From: an uncultured Bacteroidia bacterium
GTDB taxonomy: Bacteria; Bacteroidota; Bacteroidia; Bacteroidales; Prolixibacteraceae
Direction of reading: 5' to 3'
Length of the DNA: 39,572 nucleotides
Assembly (NCBI GenBank): GCA_903907075.1
Contig: CAIVMQ010000002.1
Coordinates: 1-39,572, forward strand
Shown here: piece after piece, positions 19,275 to 28,315 of the stretch
Layout of the letters: each line of letters begins with the position of its first letter
Numbering within the stretch: position 1 is the first letter of the stretch
Program-made: the position numbers and the translations under genes
Notes under the pieces: generated by a model
Told to the model about the DNA's origin: nothing
What the model saw: the letters and a program-made list of their open reading frames with translations, nothing else
The model's database searches: none

Positions 19275-22144
19275 TTAAAACAATAATTAAAATGAAAATT
19301 AGTACCTTTTTATTGCTTGTTAGCGTTCTTACCAGCATTACACAGCTTAAAGCTCAGCCGCGTGATTTCACTAAGCTCGTGAACCCATTTGTCGGTACCG
19401 TGGGCAGCGGAAATACATTTACCGGTCCTGTTCTTCCCTATGGCATGGTTCAGCTGGGACCCTATTTAACCTATAGCAGCGATCATAAATCGGGGACTAT
19501 CTATGGCTTCAGTCATACCCATCTGAGTGGCATGGCAGGCGGCGGGAATGGCGTGGCAGGAGATATTATTTTTATGCCTCTTCATGATGATATACACCTA
19601 AACTCGAAATTTCAAACAGTAAATGAAAAGGCACAGCCCGGATATTATCAGGTGCTTCTTGACGATAATCCCATCGATGTTGAGCTAACAGCGACAACAC
19701 GAGTGGGACTCCATAAATACACCTTTCAGAAATCGGACCATGCCGATATACTATTGAAACTTGAGAATGGAGAACTTCGCATTAATGGTGATGAGCTCTC
19801 GGGATGTAATAATAACAGGGTCTATTTTGTCGCCAAATTCTCTAGACCCTTTAAAAGCTTTCTGTTTACTTCGAATAACAAGTTAGTTAAAGAGACCACC
19901 ACGATTAAGGGAGCCGATATTAAAGGATTCTTCAGGTTTGATAATACCGGTGCAGAACCGATACTTATTAAAGTGGCGATTTCGATGGTCAGCGTTGAGG
20001 GGGCACAAAATAACCTGGATAATGAACTTGTCGGATGGGATTTCAATCAAGTGAAAGAAAATGCTCAAAAAGCGTGGAACAAGGAGCTCGGGAAAATCGA
20101 GGTCGAAGGGGGAACACAAACGCAGCAAACACTCTTTTATACATCGCTGTATCATTCGATGATCCATCCCAATATCTTCATGGATTACGACAGGAAATTC
20201 CGCAGTACAAATGGGAAAATTTATACCGCAACCAACTTCGATAATTACACCAATTTTTCACTTTGGGATACTTTTAGGGCATTACATCCGCTCTATACCA
20301 TCATCAACAGAGCCCGGACATCACAGTTTATCCGCACTTTCCTCGAACGCTACGATCATAATGGAAGAATGTTGATTATGGAGTTCGATGGTGTCGAAGG
20401 TGCTGAGCCCCCGATGATCGGATATCATAGCTTATCTGTTCTTGCGGACGCGTATGTAAAAGGGATTCGAAATTATGATGTTCCTAAAGCCTATGAAGCG
20501 ATGAAGAGAGTGCCGAATGACTCTATACGTCCGGAGAATAAGCTATACCTTCAGTACGGCTTTATCCCGTCAGACCTTAAAGGGCAGTCGGTATCGCGAA
20601 CCCTGGAGTGTAGCTACGATGATTGGTGTGTGACCAGACTGGCTCAGGATTTCAGTGCAAAAGATAACCTCTACTTTACGCAACGTGGCGATTTTTATAC
20701 CAATGTATTCTCGAAGGAGGTTAATTTTATGCGAGGGCGTAAAAGCAATTTTCAGTTTGTATCCGATTTTGATCCGAATGAAACAATAAACCATTATACC
20801 GAAGCCAATGCCTGGCAGTACTCCACATTCGTTCCGCAGGATATCGACGGACTAAAAACTCTCATGGGAGGGGATAAGATTTTTGAGGCGTGGCTCGACT
20901 CCTGTTTTACTGCAAAGACAGACTATTCAAAAATTAACTTGCGCGATGTTACGGGACTTATCGGCCAGTATGCCCATGGAAATGAGCCGAGTCATCATAT
21001 TGCCTATTTATATAATTATGTTGGAGCACCCTGGAAAACCCAGAAAATAGTTCGCCAGATACTAACTACCTTGTATGAAAATACCCCTGATGGTATTGAT
21101 GGTAATGAAGATTGCGGACAAATGTCTGCTTGGTATGTGATGAGCGCCATGGGTATCTATTCCGTTACTCCTGGGCTGGATTATTATACCATCGGAAGTC
21201 CACTATTTGATAAGGTGAAGATCAACCTTGAAAATGGGAAGAGCTTTGTTATCAGGGCGGATAAAAACAGCGACAAGAATATGTTTATCCGCTCAGCACG
21301 CTTAAATGGCAAACCTTATTCCATGACTTATCTCAAGGATAGCGAGATTCAGAATGGTGGAGAGCTAGTTTTTGAGATGGGTAGTCAGCCAAATAAATCA
21401 TGGGGAGCTAGCATTACAAGCCGTCCTTATTTCCCGGTCAAGAAATTTAGCTATGCCAAGAGTCCAAAGATTGATTTTTCGGATATCCTCTTTCTGGATA
21501 GCCGAACGGTAACACTTTCTGCTATAGAGCCAGGCGCAAAGGTTTATTATACGCTGGATGGTTCAGAACCAACAGAACAATCTCCGCTATTTAAAACGAC
21601 AATCACCGTTACGGAATCTACTCAGCTAAAAGCCCGAACCTTTGTTCCGGGGTTAGAGCCCAGTTATCCAACGACCGTAAATTTTAGAAAGATTGATATG
21701 CTCGAAGCTGTGGAAGCAGCTGATCTAAAACCCGGAGTGAAATATAGCTATAGGGAGGGCGATGTGATGAATACCAAGTTACTACAAAAACTTCCGGTAT
21801 TGGAAACAGGTGTACTCGAGACATTTAATGTCAACAACATCAAAGATGAGCGGCAATTTGGATATAATTTTTCGGGTTATTTAAAAGTACCTGAGACAGG
21901 GGTTTACACCTTCTCTCTGGAGGCTAATGATGGTGCCGTGTTGCTCTTAAATGACAAGATGATCATTGATAATGACGGAGGTCATAGGGCGCAAAAACTT
22001 GATACGAAGATTGGTTTAAAAAAAGGATGGCATCCCATAAACGTCGATTATTTCCAACAGGGATTTGCGAAAAGCCTTATCCTTACCTGGGAAGGCCCCG
22101 GGGTGAAATTTCAGCAAGTACCTGCCGAAGCACTTTTTCATTGA
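19271..22144 (+). CDS. GH92 alpha-mannosidase no. 2 with C-terminal CHB_HEX_C-like and PA14 domains
   Basis: 957 residues with a signal peptide (cleavage probably after LKAQ, near residue 29). The N-terminal motif is RDFTKLVNPFVGT. The probable acid is E511 in EANAWQY (Ala replaces the usual Gly after the Glu), and the base region is E613/D614 in GNEDCGQ; the pocket loop reads HGNEPSHH (569-576), differing from SHE in no. 1 and GHH in no. 3. Such differences may reflect different alpha-mannoside linkages. The tail starts near residue 727 (YYTLDGSEPT, then PA14 with ANDGAVLLLND and IIDNDGGH). I kept the ATG at 19271 because it overlaps the GH78 stop; the ATG at 19292 would also leave a good signal peptide. 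A 189-base gap follows, so this is probably the last gene of its unit. Confidence 0.95.
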   Translation: MIKTIIKMKISTFLLLVSVLTSITQLKAQPRDFTKLVNPFVGTVGSGNTFTGPVLPYGMVQLGPYLTYSSDHKSGTIYGFSHTHLSGMAGGGNGVAGDIIFMPLHDDIHLNSKFQTVNEKAQPGYYQVLLDDNPIDVELTATTRVGLHKYTFQKSDHADILLKLENGELRINGDELSGCNNNRVYFVAKFSRPFKSFLFTSNNKLVKETTTIKGADIKGFFRFDNTGAEPILIKVAISMVSVEGAQNNLDNELVGWDFNQVKENAQKAWNKELGKIEVEGGTQTQQTLFYTSLYHSMIHPNIFMDYDRKFRSTNGKIYTATNFDNYTNFSLWDTFRALHPLYTIINRARTSQFIRTFLERYDHNGRMLIMEFDGVEGAEPPMIGYHSLSVLADAYVKGIRNYDVPKAYEAMKRVPNDSIRPENKLYLQYGFIPSDLKGQSVSRTLECSYDDWCVTRLAQDFSAKDNLYFTQRGDFYTNVFSKEVNFMRGRKSNFQFVSDFDPNETINHYTEANAWQYSTFVPQDIDGLKTLMGGDKIFEAWLDSCFTAKTDYSKINLRDVTGLIGQYAHGNEPSHHIAYLYNYVGAPWKTQKIVRQILTTLYENTPDGIDGNEDCGQMSAWYVMSAMGIYSVTPGLDYYTIGSPLFDKVKINLENGKSFVIRADKNSDKNMFIRSARLNGKPYSMTYLKDSEIQNGGELVFEMGSQPNKSWGASITSRPYFPVKKFSYAKSPKIDFSDILFLDSRTVTLSAIEPGAKVYYTLDGSEPTEQSPLFKTTITVTESTQLKARTFVPGLEPSYPTTVNFRKIDMLEAVEAADLKPGVKYSYREGDVMNTKLLQKLPVLETGVLETFNVNNIKDERQFGYNFSGYLKVPETGVYTFSLEANDGAVLLLNDKMIIDNDGGHRAQKLDTKIGLKKGWHPINVDYFQQGFAKSLILTWEGPGVKFQQVPAEALFH
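21449..22144 (+). other. C-terminal CHB_HEX_C-like + PA14 tail of GH92 no. 2
   Basis: Residues about 727-957. VYYTLDGSEPTEQSPLF marks the chitobiase-C-like domain. FSGYLKVPETGVYTFSL, ANDGA and IIDNDGGHRAQ mark PA14, and it ends LTWEGPG plus about 15 residues. The tail starts and stops at the same relative places as in GH92 nos. 1 and 3. Confidence 0.8.
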
Positions 22145-22229
22145 GTTCGTATAATCAAATCATCTTAGTCATCGATTTTACCTCATCGTGTCTAAATTAG
22201 AATAAAAACAGCCAATCTTAGGTCAGAAA

Positions 22230-22260
22230 TTTCCTTGATAACCAAGATTTGATACATTTG
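22230..22260 (+). promoter_or_regulatory. Candidate Bacteroidota promoter for the APC permease
   Basis: TACATTTG at 22253-22260 is an exact TAnnTTTG -7 box. A weak -33 element TTTC lies at 22230-22233, 19 bases upstream, which is within the expected spacing. It sits about 73 bases before the permease ATG in a 189-base gap. The -33 match is imperfect and no transcript evidence exists. Confidence 0.4.
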
Positions 22261-22333
22261 TAACCATTGTTAGAATAGTAGAAAAACTACCAGACAGCTA
22301 ACCACTGTGAAATCTTAATTTTTTAAATAAAAA

Positions 22334-23725
22334 ATGTCTAATCAAGAAACAAATTCAGAAGGTAAATTACTTAGGGTTTTATCCTTACGCGATATTGTAA
22401 TTTATGGAATTATTCTCATTCAGCCAGTTGCCGCAATGCCCTTGTTCGGTCATGCTAATGATATCTCAAAGGGACATGCCGTAACCACGATCCTGATCGC
22501 AATGGTTGCGATGATCTTTACCGCTATAAGTTATGGAAAGATGGCTAATAAATATCCATCTGCGGGATCGGCATACACCTACGTAGGAAAGGGATTGCAT
22601 CCATATCTCGGGTTTGTCTCGGGCTGGTCGATGTTTATGGATTATATGTTTATCCCAATTATTTGCACCATCTATGCCAGTATCACTGCAAATCACATGC
22701 TGCCATTTATTCCGTATGCCTTTTGGATAATCTTCTTTGTCATCGGCTTTACCTGGTTAAATATGATGGGGATTAAAATGGCATCACGAACCAATACCAT
22801 TCTCATGATTGTTATGAGCGTCGTGGTGTTCTATTTTATGGCAGCTGCAATCCGGTATATCTTTCTTGAGCATGGAGTAGGGGGATTATTTTCTATTCAT
22901 CCGTTTTATAATCCCGAGACCTTCTCTTTTGGGGCTATTGGATCGGCAACAGCCTTGGCTGCATTGACCTATATAGGGTTTGATGGTATAACCACCTTGT
23001 CGGAAGAGGTGAAAAATCCACGCAGAAATATCATGCTGGGTGCACTTTTAACCTGTCTGATTACCGGCGTATGGAGCGGCTCACAAATTTATCTTGCTCA
23101 ATTATCATGGCCTGACTGGGCCTCATTTACGCAAGGATTACCCGATGCGGTGGCACAAAATAATGCCCTGGATACGGCGATCATATCCATAGCCAATCGT
23201 ATTGGTGGAGCACTGCTCGACGGTTCTTTAACAATCATTCTGCTTCTTGGTAGTATTGGATCAGGAGCAGCAGGACAGTTGGGTGCTTCTCGTCTGCTTT
23301 ATGGAATGGGACGAGATGGCGTTATTCCTAAGAAAATCTTTGGCCATCTCGACAAGAAACATTCCTCTCCGAGTTATAATATTATGATCGTGGGGTGTCT
23401 GGTTTTTATCGGAGCAGCAACATTGAATTTTGAGCAATCTGCATTACTAATTAATTTCGGAGCCTTTTTTGCTTTTATGGGGGTTAATCTGGCATCGCTC
23501 AGAGAGTACTTCTTTAAGGCAGAAGTAAAAACGATAAAAGGATTTCTAATCGATTTTCTCCCCGCAGCCATTGGGTTTGTCTTCTGCCTGGGTATCTGGA
23601 TTAACTTACCGTTAAAGACGTTTGTTATCGGTGGCATCTGGATGCTTGCAGGGGCAATATACTTGGGCTACCATTCGAAAGGATTTAAGGAAACCAATGT
23701 GATGATCGACTTCCATGAGAAATGA
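22334..23725 (+). CDS. APC superfamily permease (amino acid/polyamine type)
   Basis: 463 residues, about 12 hydrophobic segments, no signal peptide, inner membrane. The N-terminus (LRVLSLRDIVIYGI, then a Pro-containing first helix and GHA) and the SAGSAYTYVGKGLHPYLGFVSGWS block after helix 2 are characteristic of APC transporters. YIGFDGITTLSEEVKNPRRN before helix 7 is the conserved cytoplasmic loop of the family. The overall pattern is nearest to PuuP-like putrescine/amino-acid importers, though the exact substrate cannot be told. Transport of an amine or amino acid would suit glycoprotein or nitrogen-containing substrates better than plain polysaccharide. It has its own upstream gap with a candidate promoter and ends at a strong hairpin terminator, so it may be an independent transcript rather than part of the glycosidase operon. 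Confidence 0.88.
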   Translation: MSNQETNSEGKLLRVLSLRDIVIYGIILIQPVAAMPLFGHANDISKGHAVTTILIAMVAMIFTAISYGKMANKYPSAGSAYTYVGKGLHPYLGFVSGWSMFMDYMFIPIICTIYASITANHMLPFIPYAFWIIFFVIGFTWLNMMGIKMASRTNTILMIVMSVVVFYFMAAAIRYIFLEHGVGGLFSIHPFYNPETFSFGAIGSATALAALTYIGFDGITTLSEEVKNPRRNIMLGALLTCLITGVWSGSQIYLAQLSWPDWASFTQGLPDAVAQNNALDTAIISIANRIGGALLDGSLTIILLLGSIGSGAAGQLGASRLLYGMGRDGVIPKKIFGHLDKKHSSPSYNIMIVGCLVFIGAATLNFEQSALLINFGAFFAFMGVNLASLREYFFKAEVKTIKGFLIDFLPAAIGFVFCLGIWINLPLKTFVIGGIWMLAGAIYLGYHSKGFKETNVMIDFHEK

Positions 23726-23733
23726 TCTTAACG

Positions 23734-23780
23734 AATAAACGATGGCTGGCAAGATAACCTCAAGCCAGCCATCGCTTATT
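23734..23780. terminator. Bidirectional hairpin terminator between convergent genes
   Basis: The left arm 23734-23750 and the right arm 23764-23780 pair over 17 bases with one mismatch. The inner 11 pairs are perfect and GC-rich (CGATGGCTGGC / GCCAGCCATCG), around a 13-base loop. The outer A/T pairs supply A-rich and T-rich flanks for both directions. It fills most of the 54 bases between the permease stop and the esterase stop. Confidence 0.85.
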
Positions 23781-25015
23781 TACTCTGATTTTATCAATAT
23801 TGCTTCGCTTTTTTCAGATTCTAATCCAGCAGTATTGACCATCGATATTTGGTATTTATAGCTTCTTTTTGACTTGGCATGTCGGTCTGTATACTCAAAT
23901 ATATCGGTGAGTACAATGGGATTATCGTGGTAATTAATTCTCAGATTCCATAACGATTGAATCGAATCTCCGTTGATAAGCTTGTCGTTGCGATAGACCT
24001 TAAACCCTTTTATTCCACTCTCAACATCTGCCGTTGCTCTCCAGCTGATACAGTTATTCCTCTTGCGTGCAATCACTTTAAGTTCGGTTGGAGGCGTTGT
24101 TGGTGAAGTCTGATCGGTTACTACTCCTGTCTGAACAAATTCAGACCACTTGGCTGCAAAGAGTCGATCAGGAAACCAGTTCCCACCACTCTTAAAGGTA
24201 TTCTCCTTAAGCTCATTCGTTAATTTGAAATTATTAAGATCAATAAAACACTGATTTTTTTTGTTGATCACGGTAGTGCTGTCGCTGATTCGTAGGTTTA
24301 GTATCTTGTCGATAAAGGCGATGGCTAACAGCCGTGATTTGGCACTTTCATGTCCTGCGGTGGGATCAGGAGCAATGCACACCGGAGCACCTTTGTCGAT
24401 CCGATATTTCATCGATTCAATCGCCCGGGCCCATACAAACCCGCTAAATACATCATAGCTCTCCTGGATGCCCAAAACACAGAGCGTCGGCACTTGTAGC
24501 CCTAAACTGCTCGTGTCGCACCATGCCGGAGATTTAAGTATCGCACATAAGATCTTGTTGGGATGCTGAAGGACCATTTGATAAGCCCAGTGGCCACCTC
24601 CGGAATGGCCCCAGATCACCCACGGCACTTGCGCTAACTCCGCATGATCTGATTGTTGAGCAATCTTCGAAATCCCCCTGGTAAACGTTTCATATGAACC
24701 ATTCTCAGGCTCTATCCAATCATGACAATCACTCTTGCAGACATACGAAGAGCCCATAAGGGCAAAATTCCATCGCTTTGCTAAGGCACGCCATTGTAAA
24801 TCATGGAATGAATTAGCCCCTGACTTTTCAGCGCCTTCGCCACAGCCATGCTGGTGAAAGATAATCCCTTTGATAGTCTTGAGATTCTCAGGTATCCACA
24901 TATCGTATTCAACCTCCTTGAACTTTCCATTCGAAGGCTCAAGTTTTATCGTGTATTCCTGAGCAGTACCATGAACAGAGAATAAAATAGCACACAAGAA
25001 GAGTAATTTTTGCAT
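23780..25015 (-). CDS. Secreted alpha/beta-hydrolase (esterase-like) with C-terminal Fn3-like domain
   Basis: 411 residues with a signal peptide (cleavage probably after GTAQ, near residue 19). The alpha/beta-hydrolase core covers about 25-240: an HQHGCGEG oxyanion-type loop (54-61), the nucleophile elbow GHSGGG with S138, and a plausible catalytic H222 in TAGHES. A segment of about 50 residues follows, then an Fn3-like domain (about 305-405; ELKVIARKRNNCISW, IKGFKVYRND) that may bind carbohydrate. De-acylation of an acetylated or feruloylated glycan is the expected role, but a peptidase-type hydrolase is also possible. It is the only minus-strand gene inside the cluster, convergent with the permease through a shared terminator and divergent from GH92 no. 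3 across an intergenic region of 287 bases, so it may be regulated separately. Confidence 0.82.
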   Translation of the reverse strand: MQKLLFLCAILFSVHGTAQEYTIKLEPSNGKFKEVEYDMWIPENLKTIKGIIFHQHGCGEGAEKSGANSFHDLQWRALAKRWNFALMGSSYVCKSDCHDWIEPENGSYETFTRGISKIAQQSDHAELAQVPWVIWGHSGGGHWAYQMVLQHPNKILCAILKSPAWCDTSSLGLQVPTLCVLGIQESYDVFSGFVWARAIESMKYRIDKGAPVCIAPDPTAGHESAKSRLLAIAFIDKILNLRISDSTTVINKKNQCFIDLNNFKLTNELKENTFKSGGNWFPDRLFAAKWSEFVQTGVVTDQTSPTTPPTELKVIARKRNNCISWRATADVESGIKGFKVYRNDKLINGDSIQSLWNLRINYHDNPIVLTDIFEYTDRHAKSKRSYKYQISMVNTAGLESEKSEAILIKSE

Positions 25016-25074
25016 TGCCTGGGAACTGAAAGTTTGATTGTAATGAGCTTAAATTTAGATTCAATAGCGTGTCT

Positions 25075-25082
25075 CAAATGTA
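25075..25082 (-). promoter_or_regulatory. Candidate -7 box for the minus-strand esterase
   Basis: On the minus strand the bases read TACATTTG, an exact TAnnTTTG match, 59 bases before the esterase ATG. I find no good -33 TTTG at the usual spacing, so the call is weak. Confidence 0.35.
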
Positions 25083-25244
25083 TTTATTTGTTTTCAGAAA
25101 AAAGAATAATTTCATTTAAACTCACGAATCAATTGTTCATGCGCGGTTCTTTCCCTTGAAATTTTTTCCTCGGGTGATCGAACAATGATCAATATTTAAT
25201 GTGCTTTTCTCAATATTAGTTAGGTATTTGGTAAGCGACAAATG

Positions 25245-25252
25245 TATTTTTG
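25245..25252 (+). promoter_or_regulatory. Candidate -7 box for GH92 no. 3
   Basis: TATTTTTG matches TAnnTTTG, 50 bases before the preferred ATG at 25303. TTAG at 25220-25223 is 21 bases upstream and is only a poor -33 element. The position supports the ATG start over the TTG at 25273, which would leave just 20 bases of leader. Confidence 0.4.
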
Positions 25253-25302
25253 ACTAAAATCAGTCAACTGTATTGACAATACCCATACTAACAGATTTAA
25301 AA

Positions 25303-28236
25303 ATGAGTACTAACAAACTTTATCTCCAGCTGCTGCTGACTTTATTCTATTTTGGCACTTTCGATAAACTAAGTAGTCAGACCCGTGACTTCACCAAACT
25401 TGTTAATCCGTTTATGGGTACTGCCTCTGATGGAAATACCTATCCCGGGGCAGCCTTCCCATTTGGATCCGTTCAGCTAAGTCCCGACTCAAAGCTTATT
25501 GGTGGAGGGGTATGTGGCGGATACTACTATCCAGACTCAACAATACTTGGTTTCTCGCATACTCATCTTAGTGGCGTGGGTGAACCTGAATATCGGGATG
25601 TCCTTTTTATGCCAACAACAGGAAAGATAAACCTGCTCTCGGGGACAGAAAAAGTGGGTCGATTTGGCTATAAATCGTCTTTTGATCATAAGCAAGAGTC
25701 GGCATCACCGGGTTATTACTCCGTTTTTCTGCGCGATTATAGCATCAAAGTAGAACTTACTGTAACCCCACGTTGCGGCATGCATAAATATACATACCCC
25801 CAATCGGATAGCTCACATGTGATTATCGATCTGCTGCATCCGGGAGGAGCCGAGGAGTTAAGTATCAAAAAGGTTAGCGATACTGAGATTGAAGGGTTAC
25901 GCCGTTCGCATGGATGGGCATGGGATCAATATGTCTATTTTGTGGCGCGGTTTTCAAAGCCTTTTATATCCGTGGATATTGCACTCGACGACCTGATTTT
26001 AACCGGAGCCACCCAGGCTAATGGGAAGAATGTTAAGGTATCTGTGAATTTCAAGACGGCTAAAGATGAGGCTGTGCTTGTAAAAGTTGGGACTTCAGCA
26101 GTCAGCATCGATGGTGCACGAAAAAACCTTACCGCTGAGATCCCTGATTGGAATTTCGATAACGTAGTTGCCAAGGCTAAGGCTGCCTGGAATAAGGAGC
26201 TCTCAAAGATTGACGTTGAAGGTGGAAGCGCAGAAGACCAGAAGAACTTCTATACCTCAATGTATCACGCGTTCTTGAATCCGAATCTTTTTATGGATAT
26301 AGATGGGAAGTACCGCGGAACAGATCATAAGGTGCATCAGGCTAATGGCTTTACCAATTATACCGTATTCTCGTTATGGGATACTTTTCGAGCCTTGCAT
26401 CCGCTGTTCACAATCATCGATCAGCAGCGAACAACAGATTTTGTGAAGACGTTATTGCAGATTTATGACGATGGCGGACGATTACCCATGTGGCCTCTGG
26501 CGGGAAATTATACCGATGATATGCTCGGCTACCATGCGGTGCCTGTTATCGCTGATGCCTATATCAAAGGAATTCGCAATTACGATGTCAAGAAGGCGTT
26601 TACGGCTGTTAAGCATAGCGCGGAATTGGATAAGCTAGGGCTTAAATACTATAAAAAAATTGGGTTCCTCCCGTGCGACCGTCAGGGGGAGTCGGTATCC
26701 AAAACGCTCGAATATTGCTACGACGACTGGTGTATCGCGCAGATGGCACAGCAGATGGGGGCAAAAGAAGATTACCGTATTTATAACCAGCGGGCTCATA
26801 ATTATGAAAATGTTTATGATCCATCGGTAGGATTTATGCGAGGTAAGAAGATTGACAGAACGTGGCTAACCCCCTTTGAACCATTGGTTAACTCAGCCTA
26901 TTCCGAAGGTAATGCCTATCAGTATATGTTCGTTCCTCATGATGCCCAGGGGCTAAAAACACTCATGGGAGGCGATGAAAAATTCTCGAAATGGCTCGAC
27001 GTACTATTTTCCCTAAAAGCAGCTAACGACCAGCACGGTATGGTGGGGCAATATTGGCACGGCAACGAACCGGGGCACCATCTCCCGTACCTCTACGACT
27101 ATACCGGTGAACCCTGGAAAACCCAGGCTCTTACGCGTAAGATTCTTACTGAGCTCTACCGCGATACCCCTGAAGGGTTAGCCGGCAATGAAGATTGTGG
27201 TCAGATGTCTGGATGGTATATCTTTAGTGCAATGGGCTTCTATTCTGTCGCCCCGGGACAGAAGATTTATGCCATTGGCTCTCCATTGTTTGAAAAAGCT
27301 ACACTAAATCTTGAAAATGGGAAGCGATTTGTTGTGCGTGCAAACCATAACTCAGCTGAGAATGTATATATCCAGTCAGCAACATTAAATGGCAAAGAGT
27401 ATTCCAATTCTTATCTGCGTCACGACGATATTCTGAATGGCTCGGAGCTGGTTTTCGAGATGGGACCCAAGCCAAACAGAGCATGGGGAAGCGCTGCGAA
27501 GGATCGCCCATATTCTGAAAATGGAAAGGCCGTTACCAAACTCCCTTTCGTAAAATCGGGTGATCCCTTATTTGAAAAATCAGTAACCGTCACCCTTGAT
27601 TGTGAAACGCAGGGAGCACAAATACGCTATACCCTCGATGGATCGGAACCCAATAAAAAGGCCGCACTTTATTCCGCTCCATTTGTTATCAACAAAACCG
27701 GCGTACTGAAAATACGCTCTTTTTCTAGCGACATACTGCCGAGTATCTCGGTGGCTATTCCTTTTACCAAGGCCATACCTCGCGAATCGGCATCACCCAA
27801 ATCTGTGAAACAAGGTCTTGCATACGACTATTATGAACGGTTTTTCGTGACTACCGCAGATTTTGATGTTCTTAAACCGTTGAGATCAGGTGTAACGGAA
27901 GGTTTTAGCATCAAGAATGCCCCGAGAGAGAATTATTATGGGTACCGTTTTTATGGGTATATCAAGGTTCCTAAAGAGGGAATTTATAATTTCTACCTGA
28001 TCTCCAATGATGGGAGTAAACTCTATATTGATGGTCAGGAGCTGATCGAAAATGATGCCAATCATGGAGCTGTTGAGGAGCCCGGAAGTGTGGCGCTTAA
28101 AGCCGGGATGCATAAAATTCTCGTTCGGTATTTCCAATGTGGTGGGGCAAAAGCATTAAAGGTTAGCTGGTCAGGACCGGCCCTCGAGAAACACGAAATA
28201 ACTGCCCAAGAACTATTTACAGATTATTCTAAATAG
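25303..28236 (+). CDS. GH92 alpha-mannosidase no. 3 with C-terminal CHB_HEX_C-like and PA14 domains
   Basis: 977 residues from the ATG at 25303; an in-frame TTG at 25273 would add ten residues ahead of the signal peptide and is unlikely. The signal peptide covers about 1-25 (cleavage near LSSQ). The N-terminal motif RDFTKLVNPFMGT and PFGSVQLSPDS are typical, though Gly-Ser replaces Gly-Met seen in nos. 1, 2 and 4. The probable acid is E535 in EGNAYQY and the base region is E630/D631 in GNEDCGQ; the pocket loop is HGNEPGHH. The tail begins near residue 744 (RYTLDGSEPN, then PA14 with SNDGSKLYIDG and LIENDANHG, where the usual D-D/N-D is E-N-D). It opens the second plus-strand gene run; a 79-base gap follows. 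Confidence 0.95.
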   Translation: MSTNKLYLQLLLTLFYFGTFDKLSSQTRDFTKLVNPFMGTASDGNTYPGAAFPFGSVQLSPDSKLIGGGVCGGYYYPDSTILGFSHTHLSGVGEPEYRDVLFMPTTGKINLLSGTEKVGRFGYKSSFDHKQESASPGYYSVFLRDYSIKVELTVTPRCGMHKYTYPQSDSSHVIIDLLHPGGAEELSIKKVSDTEIEGLRRSHGWAWDQYVYFVARFSKPFISVDIALDDLILTGATQANGKNVKVSVNFKTAKDEAVLVKVGTSAVSIDGARKNLTAEIPDWNFDNVVAKAKAAWNKELSKIDVEGGSAEDQKNFYTSMYHAFLNPNLFMDIDGKYRGTDHKVHQANGFTNYTVFSLWDTFRALHPLFTIIDQQRTTDFVKTLLQIYDDGGRLPMWPLAGNYTDDMLGYHAVPVIADAYIKGIRNYDVKKAFTAVKHSAELDKLGLKYYKKIGFLPCDRQGESVSKTLEYCYDDWCIAQMAQQMGAKEDYRIYNQRAHNYENVYDPSVGFMRGKKIDRTWLTPFEPLVNSAYSEGNAYQYMFVPHDAQGLKTLMGGDEKFSKWLDVLFSLKAANDQHGMVGQYWHGNEPGHHLPYLYDYTGEPWKTQALTRKILTELYRDTPEGLAGNEDCGQMSGWYIFSAMGFYSVAPGQKIYAIGSPLFEKATLNLENGKRFVVRANHNSAENVYIQSATLNGKEYSNSYLRHDDILNGSELVFEMGPKPNRAWGSAAKDRPYSENGKAVTKLPFVKSGDPLFEKSVTVTLDCETQGAQIRYTLDGSEPNKKAALYSAPFVINKTGVLKIRSFSSDILPSISVAIPFTKAIPRESASPKSVKQGLAYDYYERFFVTTADFDVLKPLRSGVTEGFSIKNAPRENYYGYRFYGYIKVPKEGIYNFYLISNDGSKLYIDGQELIENDANHGAVEEPGSVALKAGMHKILVRYFQCGGAKALKVSWSGPALEKHEITAQELFTDYSK
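27532..28236 (+). other. C-terminal CHB_HEX_C-like + PA14 tail of GH92 no. 3
   Basis: Residues about 744-977. IRYTLDGSEPNKKAALY marks the chitobiase-C-like part. FYGYIKVPKEGIYNFYL, SNDGSKLYIDG and VRYFQCGGAKALKVSW mark PA14. The PA14 half most resembles that of the GH78 protein by eye (NDGSKLY, YFQxGG), which would fit tail shuffling. Confidence 0.8.
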
Positions 28237-28315
28237 GTTAATTGGTTTATTTATAAAAATATTCTGACAGATAACGTACTAATTGGATTGCAAGTAAGTT
28301 CATAAGATAACTGAT

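Larger units (their letters stand above)
25016..25302. promoter_or_regulatory. Divergent intergenic region between the esterase and GH92 no. 3
   Basis: 287 A/T-rich bases, the longest gene-free stretch in the window, with a -7-like box for each direction (25075-25082 minus, 25245-25252 plus). In the middle an inverted pair ATTGTTC (25132-25138) / GAACAAT (25180-25186) and a direct repeat TGATC (25175-25179 and 25186-25190) are seen; they could be operator half-sites, but short repeats like these also arise by chance. I see no gene, RNA or riboswitch in it. Confidence 0.5.

Noticed and set aside
25273..25302. TTG start extending GH92 no. 3 by ten residues
   Set aside because: The signal peptide begins cleanly at the ATG at 25303, and the candidate -7 box at 25245 would leave only about 20 bases of leader for the TTG.
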